From positions 248,001-312,000 of the forward strand of contig NZ_BLXX01000004.1 of assembly GCF_014193515.1 (NCBI RefSeq): a DNA stretch of 64,000 nucleotides, in the 5' to 3' direction. This document shows, in pieces, positions 1 to 7,689 of this stretch (positions are counted from its first letter, which is position 1; every line of letters begins with the position of its first letter). Both the position numbers and the translations under genes were made by a program. The stretch is from Geomonas silvestris. Lineage in GTDB: Bacteria > Desulfobacterota > Desulfuromonadia > Geobacterales > Geobacteraceae. The notes under the pieces are model-generated. The model was given only the letters and a program-made list of their open reading frames with translations, was not told the origin of the DNA and searched no databases.

Positions 1-182
1 GCAGGGATCTTCAGCAAATCGGTGAGTTCCATCCCCTCTTCGGGAGTCTCGGGATGCAGCGGGAAGACGTACCAGCGAAACTCCACGGGGAATTCCCGGG
101 CAAGGCGGTCGGTACGCACGGTACCGAGATAGCACCAGGGTCAAACGTAATCGTAAAAAACCTCCACTACCGTCTTTCTCAT
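1..182 (-). CDS. DsbA/FrnE-family thiol oxidoreductase, probable selenoprotein (partial, cut by window edge)
   Basis: The minus-strand ATG at 182 has a strong AAGGAGGTGA ribosome binding site. The reading frame gives MRKTVVEVFYDYV, then TGA at 143-141, then PWCYLGTVRTDRL and on to the window edge with no other stop, including the family signature FPLHPETPEEG. DsbA/FrnE proteins have a CPWC active site in exactly this place (strand, YDY-[hydrophobic], CPWC, then helix). The TGA replaces the first catalytic Cys, the usual place for selenocysteine (UPWC). A hairpin of bacterial SECIS type follows the TGA. Role by family: thiol/disulfide redox chemistry, probably cytoplasmic since no signal peptide is seen. 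An ORF caller treating TGA as stop would miss the gene. The alternative is a nonsense mutation in a pseudogene. The intact frame, strong RBS and correctly placed hairpin argue against that. Confidence 0.8.
109..127 (-). promoter_or_regulatory. bSECIS-like hairpin directing selenocysteine insertion
   Basis: On the minus strand, immediately inside the DsbA-like gene, TCGGTAC (127-121) pairs perfectly with GTACCGA (115-109) around a five-base loop CGUGC. The apical loop begins 20 nt after the UGA codon and has a G as its second base. Known bacterial SECIS elements have a short apical loop with a conserved G among its first two bases, about 16-37 nt downstream of UGA, and are read by SelB. All these features match. 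The hairpin lies in coding sequence, as is normal for bacteria. Confidence 0.75.
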
Positions 183-211
183 GAGTCACCTCCTTGAACA
201 GCTATCGTCTG

Positions 212-239
212 AGTGTAGCCTGCTCCTGTTTGCCGGCAA
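212..239 (-). promoter_or_regulatory. Possible sigma-70 promoter for the DsbA-like gene
   Basis: On the minus strand TTGCCG (239-234) and TACACT (217-212) are separated by 16 bases. Each matches the sigma-70 hexamers at four of six positions, and the pair lies about 30 bases upstream of the start codon. It is a weak match and a prediction only. Confidence 0.3.
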
Positions 240-807
240 GGGGACCGCCGAAATTTAGTACACGGCCTGGCTAGGACGGTTTGCCAAGTGGCTCCCAAGC
301 GTAACACTGCTTCCTGGCGCCGGCGACTTCCCGTTCGGCTCCGTAACCGGAGGGAGCCGCCAACCCGCGAAAACCGGCCGAGTCGGCGGCGACGCTGATC
401 CCGCTACAAGAGAATTCCACTCACCTGAAGCCGGCGTCCAGGTCCCCTTTGGCGAGCGCGAGCCCAGGCCGCGGGATCCGCCGGAAACGGCGACAAGTTT
501 CCTGGCGCATCTCATTTGATTTACTCAATCAGCAAACCTTTAGAGCACAGTTGTGGAAGGCATGACTTTCAGCACGCCCGGTTCTGCAACACAGAGCCAT
601 GGATCCGCGCCCTGCAACTGTTTGAACCATGCTTTGACACTGTTAGTGCAGCTCCAACGACTCAACAAAACCCTCAAAAGACCGTTTTTGTCCTACGTTT
701 TCCATCGACAGCACCTACTACCCGGTCCGGCCCGCCTTCTACTCTATGACTTATGAAATATCGGAAATATTCTTAATAGCTGATAAACATACTTTTATGT
801 ATTCGTG
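240..807. other. Spacer without a convincing gene
   Basis: This stretch holds short open frames only, with no ribosome binding sites or recognisable proteins. Positions 340-490 are GC-rich with nested inverted repeats: GGCTCC/GGAGCC around 337-358, and GCCGCC/GGCGGC enclosing the following 35 bases. A structured RNA or the remnant of an old mobile element is possible, but I cannot match it to a known family. From about 750 on the sequence becomes AT-rich, with a direct repeat GAAATAT-CG-GAAATAT leading into the promoter of the next gene. Confidence 0.4.
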
Positions 808-836
808 TTGACTTTTGTCTCTCAAAAGCTTATAGC
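808..836 (+). promoter_or_regulatory. Sigma-70-type promoter upstream of the first hybrid kinase
   Basis: TTGACT (808-813) is followed after 17 bases by TATAGC (831-836), in a locally AT-rich stretch directly upstream of the kinase gene. The implied transcript start is near 843, leaving a very short leader before the TTG codon at 869. Confidence 0.55.
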
Positions 837-868
837 TAACAAAAACTGACTGCCAATTTTGTGCAAGA

Positions 869-3800
869 TTGTCCTTCAGCTCCCGGCCCCTTATTCGGAC
901 ATGCTTTATGGCCTCGGACGGTTCCGATCACGGCAGATACCCCATCGTTCACCTGCTGGCACTTTCCCTGGCAGGCCTGGCCGGTAATTACTTCAACATC
1001 CCCCTTTTCCCCAACCTCGAAGTCCTCTTCGGCAGCACCTTCTCGATGCTGGCACTGCAGCTTCTCGGCCTTTGGAGCGGCGTGGCCGTTGCACTGACAG
1101 CCGGCAGCTACACCCTTTTGCTCTGGCAGCACCCCTACGCTCTTTTGATCCTGGTGCTCGAGACCCTCGTGGTCGGGTGGCTCGTCCTGCGCCGCCAGAT
1201 GGGGATGCTCTTGGCCGACACGGTCTTCTGGCTCACCCTCGGGATGCCGCTGGCCTACCTCTGCTACCACCACGGCATGCATTTCCCCTCCCCGGAGGCG
1301 ACCCTGGTCTTCATGAAATTGGCGCTCAACGGCCTGGCCAACGTCCTTTTGGCCCGCCTGTTGTTCACCGCCTATGCAATCGGCACCCGCCGGATCTCGG
1401 TCTCCTTCCGCGACATCATCTACGAACTTCTGGCAAGCTTCGTCCTGTTCCCCTCGCTCATCGTGCTGGTATTGAGCGGCCGCGCCGACTTCAGGGCAAG
1501 CGCCGCAACCATCCAGGAGACCCTCAGGCGCGACGCCCACCGCGTCTCGCTGAACCTTGATCACTGGCTGAAGGTCCGCAAGGAAACCTTGAGCCACCTG
1601 GCGCGGCTAGCCGCCACCCTCCCCCCCGAAGAGATGCAGGCCCGGCTCGACCAGGCAAGGCTCTCGGACTACTCCTTCCAACGCATCGGGCTTTTGAACC
1701 GGGAGGCGGTTACCACCGCCTACTCGCCGGTCAGCGACCCCTTCGGGCAGAGCAACCTGGGCAAGAGCTTCGCCGACCGCCCCTTCCTGCCCCAGTTGCG
1801 GCAGCGCAAAGAGCCGATGCTCTCGGAGCTGGTGCGGGGGACCATCGACAGCAGCACCCCGCGGGTCCTCATCCTGGCCCCGGTGCTGGTCCAGGGGGAG
1901 TACGCCGGGCACCTGGCAGGTGTCCTCAACCTGGATCGGGCCCACCAGATCCTGGACCAGGCGCTCGACAGCCCGCAGATCCGCTACACCCTCTTGGACC
2001 GGCACGGCATGGTCATCGTCTCCAACCGCGGCGATCAGGAGGTGATGTCCCGGTTCGAGCGCGGCCCCGGGAACCTGACCCCGCTCGGCAACCAGCTCGC
2101 CTGGTGGGTCCCCAAGGTGCCGGGGACGGTACCGGCCTGGCAGCGCTGGAAGCGCTCGGCCTACACCGTCGAGATCCCGGTGGGGAGCTTCTCGGAGTGG
2201 CGCCTGATCCTCGAACAGCCGCTGCTCCCCAGCCTCTCCGAGCTCCTGGCGCGCTACGCGGGGAAATTCGCCCTGATCCTGGCGATCTTCCTGGCCGCCC
2301 TGGTGCTCGCCGAGCTGTTGAGCCGGCTGTTCCACTCCCGGTTCCTGGAGCTGACCCGGCTCACCGCCGACCTGCCGGCGCGCCTGGCCGAGGGGCAGCA
2401 GATCAGCTGGCCGGACCGCCCGGTGCTGGAGGTGCGCCAGCTGATGGGAAACTTCCAGCAGGTCACCGCCTCGCTCACCGCCCAGATCCAGCAGACCCGC
2501 GCCCTGAACGAGACGCTGGAGCAGCGGGTCTCCGAGCGGACCGCCGAACTGAGCGAGCTGAACCGGGACTTCGTGAATTTTCTGGAAAACACCTCCGACT
2601 TCGTCTATTACAAGGATCGTGACTCGCGCTACCGCTTCTGCAGCCAGGCGGTAGCCGTCAGCACCGGGCACGCCCGATGGCGCGACCTGGTCGGCAAGCA
2701 CGACAGCGAACTCTTCCCGGCGGAGCTCGCCCGGATCTACCTCGACGAGGAGGCCCAGATCTTCCGGGACGGCGTCTCGCTGTTCAACAAGATCAACCCG
2801 ACCTGCGACCCGCAGGGGAAGCGCCGCTGGATCAGCACCAACAAGTGGCCCGTCTTCGATGCGGCGGGACAGATCGTCGGGATCTTCGGCATCAGCCGGG
2901 ACATCACCGAGCGGATCGAGATCGAGGAGTCCCTGCGCCTGGCCCAGCAGTCCCTGAACCAGGTGCCGGACCCGATCATGTGGGCCGACCCCTGCGGGCG
3001 GATCGTCGACTGCAACGCGGGCGCCTGCCAGATGCTGGGCTACGACCAGTACGAGCTGCTGGACAGCACCATCTTCGAGATCGACCAGTCCACCACGCGG
3101 GAGAACTGGCCGCTGCTCTTCTCCGAACTGCGCACCCTGCGCAACCGGCACTACGAATCGAGCTACTGCACCCGGGACGGCCGCAGCATCCCGGTCGACG
3201 TGCAGCTCGCCTACATCTCCTTTGGCGACAAGGAGTTCCTGTGCGGGGTGGCCCGGGACCTCTCCGATCGCAAGGCGATGGAGGAAGAGCGGCTGCGCCT
3301 GGAGCGCCAGGCCCTGCACGTCCAGAAACTGGAGAGCCTGGGGGTCCTCTCCGGCGGGATCGCGCACGATTTCAACAACCTTTTGCAGGTGGTCCTGGGC
3401 AACCTCGACCTGGGGCTCATGGCGCTTCCCGAGGACGCGCGGGTCCGGCGCAACCTCGAGCAGGCGGTGATCGCCACGGTGCGCGCCTCCGAGTTGAGCG
3501 GCATGATGCTCGCCTACTCCGGCAAGGGGGTCTTGAGCGTGAAACGGCTCGACTTAAGCGAGCTGATCCGGGAAAACGGCCCGATGCTGACCGCCGTGGT
3601 CTCCCGCGGAATCACCTTCACCTCGGCCCTGGCTCCCGACCTCCCACCGGTGCAGGCGGACGCCACCCAGGTCCTGCAGGTGGTACTGAACCTGGTGCGT
3701 AACGCGAGCGAGGCGATCGGCAGCGGAGGCGGCACCATCACCCTGGGGACCGGGTCCCAGGAGTTCGACCGGGAAAGCCTTGCCGCCAGCCGGATCGAGG

Positions 3801-4480
3801 AGAAGCTCCCGGCCGGGCCCTACGTCTGGATCGAGGTGCGCGACAACGGCTGCGGCATGGACGAGGCCACCCAGTACCGCAGCTTCGACCCCTTCTTCAC
3901 CACCAAGTTCACCGGTCGCGGCCTGGGGATGTCGGCCGCCCTCGGCATCATGCGCGCCCACAAGGGGGCGATCATGCTGGAGAGCACCCCCGGGGTCGGC
4001 ACGGCGATGCGCCTGCTCTTCCCGATCGCCCCGCAGCCCTACCCCGTGCGCCGAGAGAGTACCGGGAACAAGGACCCTCTCACGGAGTCGGCCGACCGGC
4101 GCCCCCTGACGGCCCTGGTGGTGGACGACGAGGAGATGGTGCGCACCCTCTCGGAATCGATGCTGCAGGCCTTCGGCTTCCTGACGCTTTCCGCGAGCGA
4201 CGGCGAGGCGGCCCTGGAGATCTTCCGCAGGGAGCGCCAGCGCATCGACCTCGTGCTGCTGGACCAGAACATGCCGACCATGGACGGCCTGAGCGTCTTC
4301 AAAGAGCTGCGCCAGCTGAGCCCCGAGGTGAAGGTGCTCCTGGCGAGCGGCTACAGCCAGAAAGAGGTGGCGGCCCGTTTCCAGGGGCTCGACCTGAACG
4401 GGTTCATCCAGAAACCGTTCAACGTGCGCCACTTACGGGACGAGATCCAGCGGGTGCTGTGGCGGGAGGTGACCGGCTAG
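869..4480 (+). CDS. Membrane hybrid histidine kinase: N-terminal TM array, Cache-like sensor, two PAS, HisKA/HATPase, REC
   Basis: This is a 1203-residue sensor kinase. Residues about 25-195 form around six hydrophobic segments. They are followed by a periplasmic dCache-like region (about 215-455) with a further TM near 465-490, a HAMP-like linker, and two PAS domains (about 565-690 and 695-810). The HisKA motif SGGIAHDFNN has phospho-acceptor His near residue 833. The HATPase has DNGCGMD and a GRGLGM box. The C-terminal receiver has VVDDEE and LLDQNMPTMDG (Asp near 1132). It should autophosphorylate and pass phosphate to its own receiver, and no DNA-binding output is present. The start is uncertain: TTG at 869 or ATG at 908, neither with a clear Shine-Dalgarno. 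A glycosyltransferase gene follows directly, but no functional link is obvious. Confidence 0.85.
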   Translation: MSFSSRPLIRTCFMASDGSDHGRYPIVHLLALSLAGLAGNYFNIPLFPNLEVLFGSTFSMLALQLLGLWSGVAVALTAGSYTLLLWQHPYALLILVLETLVVGWLVLRRQMGMLLADTVFWLTLGMPLAYLCYHHGMHFPSPEATLVFMKLALNGLANVLLARLLFTAYAIGTRRISVSFRDIIYELLASFVLFPSLIVLVLSGRADFRASAATIQETLRRDAHRVSLNLDHWLKVRKETLSHLARLAATLPPEEMQARLDQARLSDYSFQRIGLLNREAVTTAYSPVSDPFGQSNLGKSFADRPFLPQLRQRKEPMLSELVRGTIDSSTPRVLILAPVLVQGEYAGHLAGVLNLDRAHQILDQALDSPQIRYTLLDRHGMVIVSNRGDQEVMSRFERGPGNLTPLGNQLAWWVPKVPGTVPAWQRWKRSAYTVEIPVGSFSEWRLILEQPLLPSLSELLARYAGKFALILAIFLAALVLAELLSRLFHSRFLELTRLTADLPARLAEGQQISWPDRPVLEVRQLMGNFQQVTASLTAQIQQTRALNETLEQRVSERTAELSELNRDFVNFLENTSDFVYYKDRDSRYRFCSQAVAVSTGHARWRDLVGKHDSELFPAELARIYLDEEAQIFRDGVSLFNKINPTCDPQGKRRWISTNKWPVFDAAGQIVGIFGISRDITERIEIEESLRLAQQSLNQVPDPIMWADPCGRIVDCNAGACQMLGYDQYELLDSTIFEIDQSTTRENWPLLFSELRTLRNRHYESSYCTRDGRSIPVDVQLAYISFGDKEFLCGVARDLSDRKAMEEERLRLERQALHVQKLESLGVLSGGIAHDFNNLLQVVLGNLDLGLMALPEDARVRRNLEQAVIATVRASELSGMMLAYSGKGVLSVKRLDLSELIRENGPMLTAVVSRGITFTSALAPDLPPVQADATQVLQVVLNLVRNASEAIGSGGGTITLGTGSQEFDRESLAASRIEEKLPAGPYVWIEVRDNGCGMDEATQYRSFDPFFTTKFTGRGLGMSAALGIMRAHKGAIMLESTPGVGTAMRLLFPIAPQPYPVRRESTGNKDPLTESADRRPLTALVVDDEEMVRTLSESMLQAFGFLTLSASDGEAALEIFRRERQRIDLVLLDQNMPTMDGLSVFKELRQLSPEVKVLLASGYSQKEVAARFQGLDLNGFIQKPFNVRHLRDEIQRVLWREVTG

Positions 4481-4536
4481 CGGCACTGCCCGCGGCGGCG
4501 CCGCCGCACAACCAGGTACCACAGAGAAAGAGGACC

Positions 4537-5547
4537 ATGCCCAAGCTCCCCCACGTCTCCCTCCTGATGCCGGTGCGCGACGAAGCGCGCTACCTGCCGG
4601 CCGCCCTCACCTCACTTTTCCGCCAGAGTTTCACGCAGTGGGAGCTCGTCGCCGTGGACGACGGCTCCCGCGATGAGACCCCCGAGATCCTCGAGGCGGC
4701 CGCGCGCGCCGACGCCCGGGTCCGGGTGCTCAGGCTCCCGGGATCCGGCCTGGTGCCGGCCCTGAACGCCGGGCTCGCCCTCTGCCGGGCGCCGCTTCTG
4801 GCCCGCATGGACGGCGACGACATCTGCCACCCCCGGCGCCTGGAGCGCCAGGTGGCCTACCTCGCCGAGCACCCGGAAACCGGGCTGGTCGCCTGCGGGT
4901 TCCGCCATTTCCCGCGCGGCGGGCTCAAGCGCGGCATGCTCGACTACGAGAGCTGGCAAAACGCCCTCGAAGACCACGACCAGATCCTGCGGGACCTCTT
5001 CGTGGAGTCCCCCTTCGTGCACCCCTCGGTGCTGGCCCGCACGGACCAGGTCCGGGCTCTTTCCGGCTACCGCGACCTGGGGTGGCCCGAGGACTACGAC
5101 CTGTGGCTGCGCCTGGCGGCTGCGGGGGTCCGCTTCGCGCGCCTTAAGGAGCCGCTTTTTTTCTGGCGCGACCACCCCGAGCGAGCCACGCGCACCATGC
5201 AGGAGTACACGGCCCAGGCGCTTAGGCGCTGCAAGCTGCACCACCTGCGCCTTGGTTTCCTCGCGGGGGTGGAGGAGGTGGTGCTGGCCGGTGCCGGGAG
5301 CGAGGCGCGCGCCTGGCAGCGGCTCCTGTTGGCCGAGGGGATCCGGGTGGGGCACTGGCTGGACATCGACCCGCGCAAGCTGGGGCGCCTTTTGCACGGT
5401 GCGCCGGTCTTGCGCCCCGAGGAACTCGACCTTAATGGGAGAAAGATGCTCACCGCCATCGGCCTGCGCGGCGCCCGCCAGGAATTCCGCAAAACAGCAC
5501 AGGGCTTGGGCTGGCGGGAGGGGGTCGATTTCGTCAGCGTCGCCTGA
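4537..5547 (+). CDS. Family 2 glycosyltransferase with C-terminal extension
   Basis: 336 residues. The N-terminal two thirds are a GT-A fold of family 2: VSLLMPVRDEARYLPAAL, then VAVDDGSRDET (nucleotide-sugar binding Asp pair), the metal-binding RMDGDDICHPRRLE (DxD-type), and the acceptor-site GWPEDYDLWLR. After about residue 245 comes a separate segment beginning VVLAGAGSEARAW and containing HWLDIDPRK, which resembles a small Rossmann-like nucleotide-binding module. No TM segment is present. The ATG at 4537 follows an AGAGAAAGAGG ribosome binding site. Longer in-frame extension to 4459 would overlap the kinase gene and lacks an RBS. The acceptor and sugar are unknown, and no other polysaccharide genes lie nearby. 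Confidence 0.85.
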   Translation: MPKLPHVSLLMPVRDEARYLPAALTSLFRQSFTQWELVAVDDGSRDETPEILEAAARADARVRVLRLPGSGLVPALNAGLALCRAPLLARMDGDDICHPRRLERQVAYLAEHPETGLVACGFRHFPRGGLKRGMLDYESWQNALEDHDQILRDLFVESPFVHPSVLARTDQVRALSGYRDLGWPEDYDLWLRLAAAGVRFARLKEPLFFWRDHPERATRTMQEYTAQALRRCKLHHLRLGFLAGVEEVVLAGAGSEARAWQRLLLAEGIRVGHWLDIDPRKLGRLLHGAPVLRPEELDLNGRKMLTAIGLRGARQEFRKTAQGLGWREGVDFVSVA

Positions 5548-5604
5548 GGGCGATTTTGCACATGAGAAAATTTGAGCGCCCCCTGCAGCCGGTAACGGGC
5601 GCGG

Positions 5605-5610
5605 TATACT
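5605..5610 (+). promoter_or_regulatory. Possible -10 box (TATACT) before the outer membrane barrel gene
   Basis: TATACT lies 70 bases upstream of the ATG at 5680. No good -35 is present at proper spacing (TTGAGC at 5572 is 27 bases away), so this is only a weak promoter suggestion. Confidence 0.25.
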
Positions 5611-5679
5611 TAGCTACGATTGCGGCCGGCTCCGCTCGCGGACAGCCGGCGGCAGAACTCTGACAAAGGAGAATTCGCC

Positions 5680-6369
5680 ATGAACAGGAGCATGTGCGCC
5701 GTCATCACCCTGATCGCCCTCGCCGCCCCCACCGTCTGCCTGGCGACCCCGCCCCGTCCCGGTCCCTACATCTCCGGCTTTGCCGGCGTCGCCATCCCCA
5801 ACAACACCGACGCCTCCTCGAACACCCCGCTGCGAACCCCGGCCCTGGACGACCGGATCCAGTTCGATCCCAGCGTCGACGTCGGCGCCACCGCCGGCTA
5901 TGACTTCGGGATCATGCGCATGGAGGCCGAAGTCTCCTACAAAAACGCCGAGATCAAGTCGCTGGTGGACCGCGTCGACGGGTCCTTCTACGGAGACATC
6001 GACGGCAGGGTCGGGGCCCTGGCGCTGATGGGTAACCTCTTCGTCGACCTGCGCAACCCGGGGCCGATCACCCCGTACTTCGGCGGGGGGATCGGTTTTG
6101 CCTCCCTGAACCTCAGTGACACCACCGGCACCAACTTCACCAGCGGAGCCCGCGGGGTCCACCTCTACAGCTCCGACAGCGACGCGGTGTTCGCCTACCA
6201 GGTGGGGGGCGGTGTCGAGGTCGCCATGAACCGGGTGCTCTCGCTCGACCTGGGGTACCGCTACTTCCACACCTCGACGGCGACCTTCAACGCGGACACC
6301 CCGGAAGAGACCAGGCTCAACTTCGAGAGCCACAACGTAACAGTGGGGCTCAGGGTCAAGTTCCGCTAA
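5680..6369 (+). CDS. Outer membrane beta-barrel protein (OmpW/OmpA-barrel-like)
   Basis: 229 residues with a signal peptide (MNRSMCAVITLIALAAPTVC, cleavage around LA-TPP). The rest alternates hydrophobic and polar residues as in an eight-stranded barrel: YISGFAGVAIPNN, VGATAGYDFGIMRMEAEVSY, LMGNLFVDLRN, ITPYFGGGIGFASL, FAYQVGGGVEVAMN, and the last strand NVTVGLRVKFR ending in an aromatic-containing OM signature. The family is that of opacity/porin-like surface proteins. AAAGGAG (5665-5671) sets the ATG at 5680. Function is structural or unknown. The next gene follows 33 bases later and is probably co-transcribed. Confidence 0.8.
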   Translation: MNRSMCAVITLIALAAPTVCLATPPRPGPYISGFAGVAIPNNTDASSNTPLRTPALDDRIQFDPSVDVGATAGYDFGIMRMEAEVSYKNAEIKSLVDRVDGSFYGDIDGRVGALALMGNLFVDLRNPGPITPYFGGGIGFASLNLSDTTGTNFTSGARGVHLYSSDSDAVFAYQVGGGVEVAMNRVLSLDLGYRYFHTSTATFNADTPEETRLNFESHNVTVGLRVKFR

Positions 6370-6402
6370 CCGTCGGCCAGGATCCGGCCAAGGAGGTGCG
6401 CG

Positions 6403-6669
6403 ATGTTCAGAATCGTCGTGGCCCTGCTGCTGGGCCAGTTGCTCGCCTGGGGGACGGCCTTTGCCGAGGACTTCGGCGAATGCCGGACGCGCTGTGAAAC
6501 CGAGAACACCGACTGCGTGAACCGGCCGCCGGCTCAGGACCCGGACCTGCAGGCGGCTCAGCTCGAGCAGTGCGAGCGCTACCTGAGGATCTGCTACGCC
6601 GAATGCGAAAACCCGAAACCGACGGAACCACCCACCCTGGAGAACAACCCCAATGTGATCGTCAGGTAA
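6403..6669 (+). CDS. Small exported cysteine-rich protein
   Basis: 88 residues: a signal peptide (MFRIVVALLLGQLLAWGTAFA) then a mature part of about 67 residues with six Cys arranged as two C-x3-C pairs and two single Cys (CRTRC, TDCVN, EQCERYL, ICYAEC). This is the kind of spacing seen in helical-hairpin twin Cx3C proteins with internal disulfides. A good AAGGAGG ribosome binding site precedes the ATG. It follows the barrel gene and ends before a terminator, so the pair probably forms an operon. I do not recognise a named family. Confidence 0.75.
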   Translation: MFRIVVALLLGQLLAWGTAFAEDFGECRTRCETENTDCVNRPPAQDPDLQAAQLEQCERYLRICYAECENPKPTEPPTLENNPNVIVR

Positions 6670-6687
6670 CCGCTCCGGGCACCCCGC

Positions 6688-6729
6688 AAAAAAGGCGCTC
6701 CCCTCACCGGTTGAGGGGGGCGCCTTTTT
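6688..6729. terminator. Bidirectional intrinsic terminator
   Basis: A hairpin with GGCGC-TCCCCTCA pairing to TTGAGGGG-GCGCC across a short CCGG loop is preceded by an A run and followed by TTTTT. It sits between the convergent Cys-rich protein gene and the pirin gene and can serve both. Confidence 0.85.
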
Positions 6730-6753
6730 GTTCCCGCCGCAGGTTCAAGCCGC

Positions 6754-7677
6754 CTAGATGAGCTCCACCGTCCCGACTTCTTTCACGAAGGTCCCCTTGG
6801 CGTACTCGTCGAAGGCGACCCGCAGTTCGTCCTGGGTGTTCATCACGATCGGCCCGTACCAGGCAACCGGCTCCTTCAAGGGCTTTCCCGAGATGAACAA
6901 AAAGCGCACCGGGCGGTCTGCCGCGGTCACCTTTATCTCGTTTCCCTCAGGCTCGTAGAGTACCACGGTCTCGGACCCCAGGCAGCAGCGCCGGGAGAGG
7001 TCCATCCAACCGGCGCCGGCCATTTCGACGTCGAAGGGGTCGCGCCGCTCGTCGAAGAACCCTTCGCCGTCCAAAAGATAGGCGATCGCGGTATAACCGT
7101 CGGCGAGGGTATGGCGGAAGACGCCCCCCGCCGGGACCGAGACGTCGAAGAGCTCCGGATCGATCACCACGTCGCGCACCGGGCCGCGCACCCCCGCCAC
7201 CTCTCCGGCCACCACCCGGATCTGCACCCCATCCACCGTGGTGACCGGGATCTCGGCCGCCTTCACCTCCTGGTAGCGCGGGGCCATCATCTTGCACTCG
7301 GCCGGGAGGTTCGCCCAGAACTGGAAGCCCCACATGACGCCCGAGGGGCTCTCCTTGGGCATCTCCTGGTGGATGATGCCGCTTCCCGCCGTCATCCACT
7401 GCACGTCGCCCGCCCCGATCACCCCCCGGTTCCCCATGCTGTCGCCGTGCTCCACCACCCCCTCGAGGACGTAGGTGATGGTCTCGATGCCGCGGTGCGG
7501 GTGCCAGGGAAAGCCGGCGAGGTACTCGGCGGGGTTCGCGCTGTGGAAGTCGTCCAGCATGAGGAAGGGGTCGAAAAGGGGCACCTGCGAATAGCCGAAG
7601 GCGCGCTTGAGATGTACCCCGGCCCCCTCGACGGTGGGGCGGCTCTTGAAGATCTTGGCAATGCGACGCACGGTCAT
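6754..7677 (-). CDS. Pirin family protein
   Basis: 307 residues with the bicupin layout of pirins. The N-terminal cupin carries the iron ligands in HPHRGIETITYVLEG (two His) and SGIIHQEMP (His, Glu). The C-terminal cupin (about 160-290) includes VPAGGVFRHTLADGYTAIAYLLDGEG. Pirins are cupin-fold proteins, some acting as quercetinases or redox-sensing cofactors; the substrate here cannot be told. Start ATG at 7677 follows an AAAGGAGTATTTCC ribosome binding site. It lies only 12 bases downstream of the alpha/beta hydrolase gene on the same strand, so the two are almost certainly one transcript, perhaps for an oxidative-stress or electrophile response. Confidence 0.9.
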   Translation of the reverse strand: MTVRRIAKIFKSRPTVEGAGVHLKRAFGYSQVPLFDPFLMLDDFHSANPAEYLAGFPWHPHRGIETITYVLEGVVEHGDSMGNRGVIGAGDVQWMTAGSGIIHQEMPKESPSGVMWGFQFWANLPAECKMMAPRYQEVKAAEIPVTTVDGVQIRVVAGEVAGVRGPVRDVVIDPELFDVSVPAGGVFRHTLADGYTAIAYLLDGEGFFDERRDPFDVEMAGAGWMDLSRRCCLGSETVVLYEPEGNEIKVTAADRPVRFLFISGKPLKEPVAWYGPIVMNTQDELRVAFDEYAKGTFVKEVGTVELI

Positions 7678-7689
7678 GGAAATACTCCT

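Noticed and set aside
255-515. Minus-strand frame of 86 codons upstream of the selenoprotein gene
   Set aside because: No RBS, no recognisable domain, and composed of inverted-repeat DNA. Kept only as a structured spacer.
553-756. Plus-strand frame of 67 codons before the first kinase
   Set aside because: No RBS, no similarity seen, and it ends before the promoter that I assign to the kinase. A degraded gene cannot be excluded.
1607-3367. Minus-strand frame of 586 codons inside the first hybrid kinase
   Set aside because: Antisense artefact of GC-rich codon bias; the plus strand has complete PAS, HisKA and HATPase motifs.
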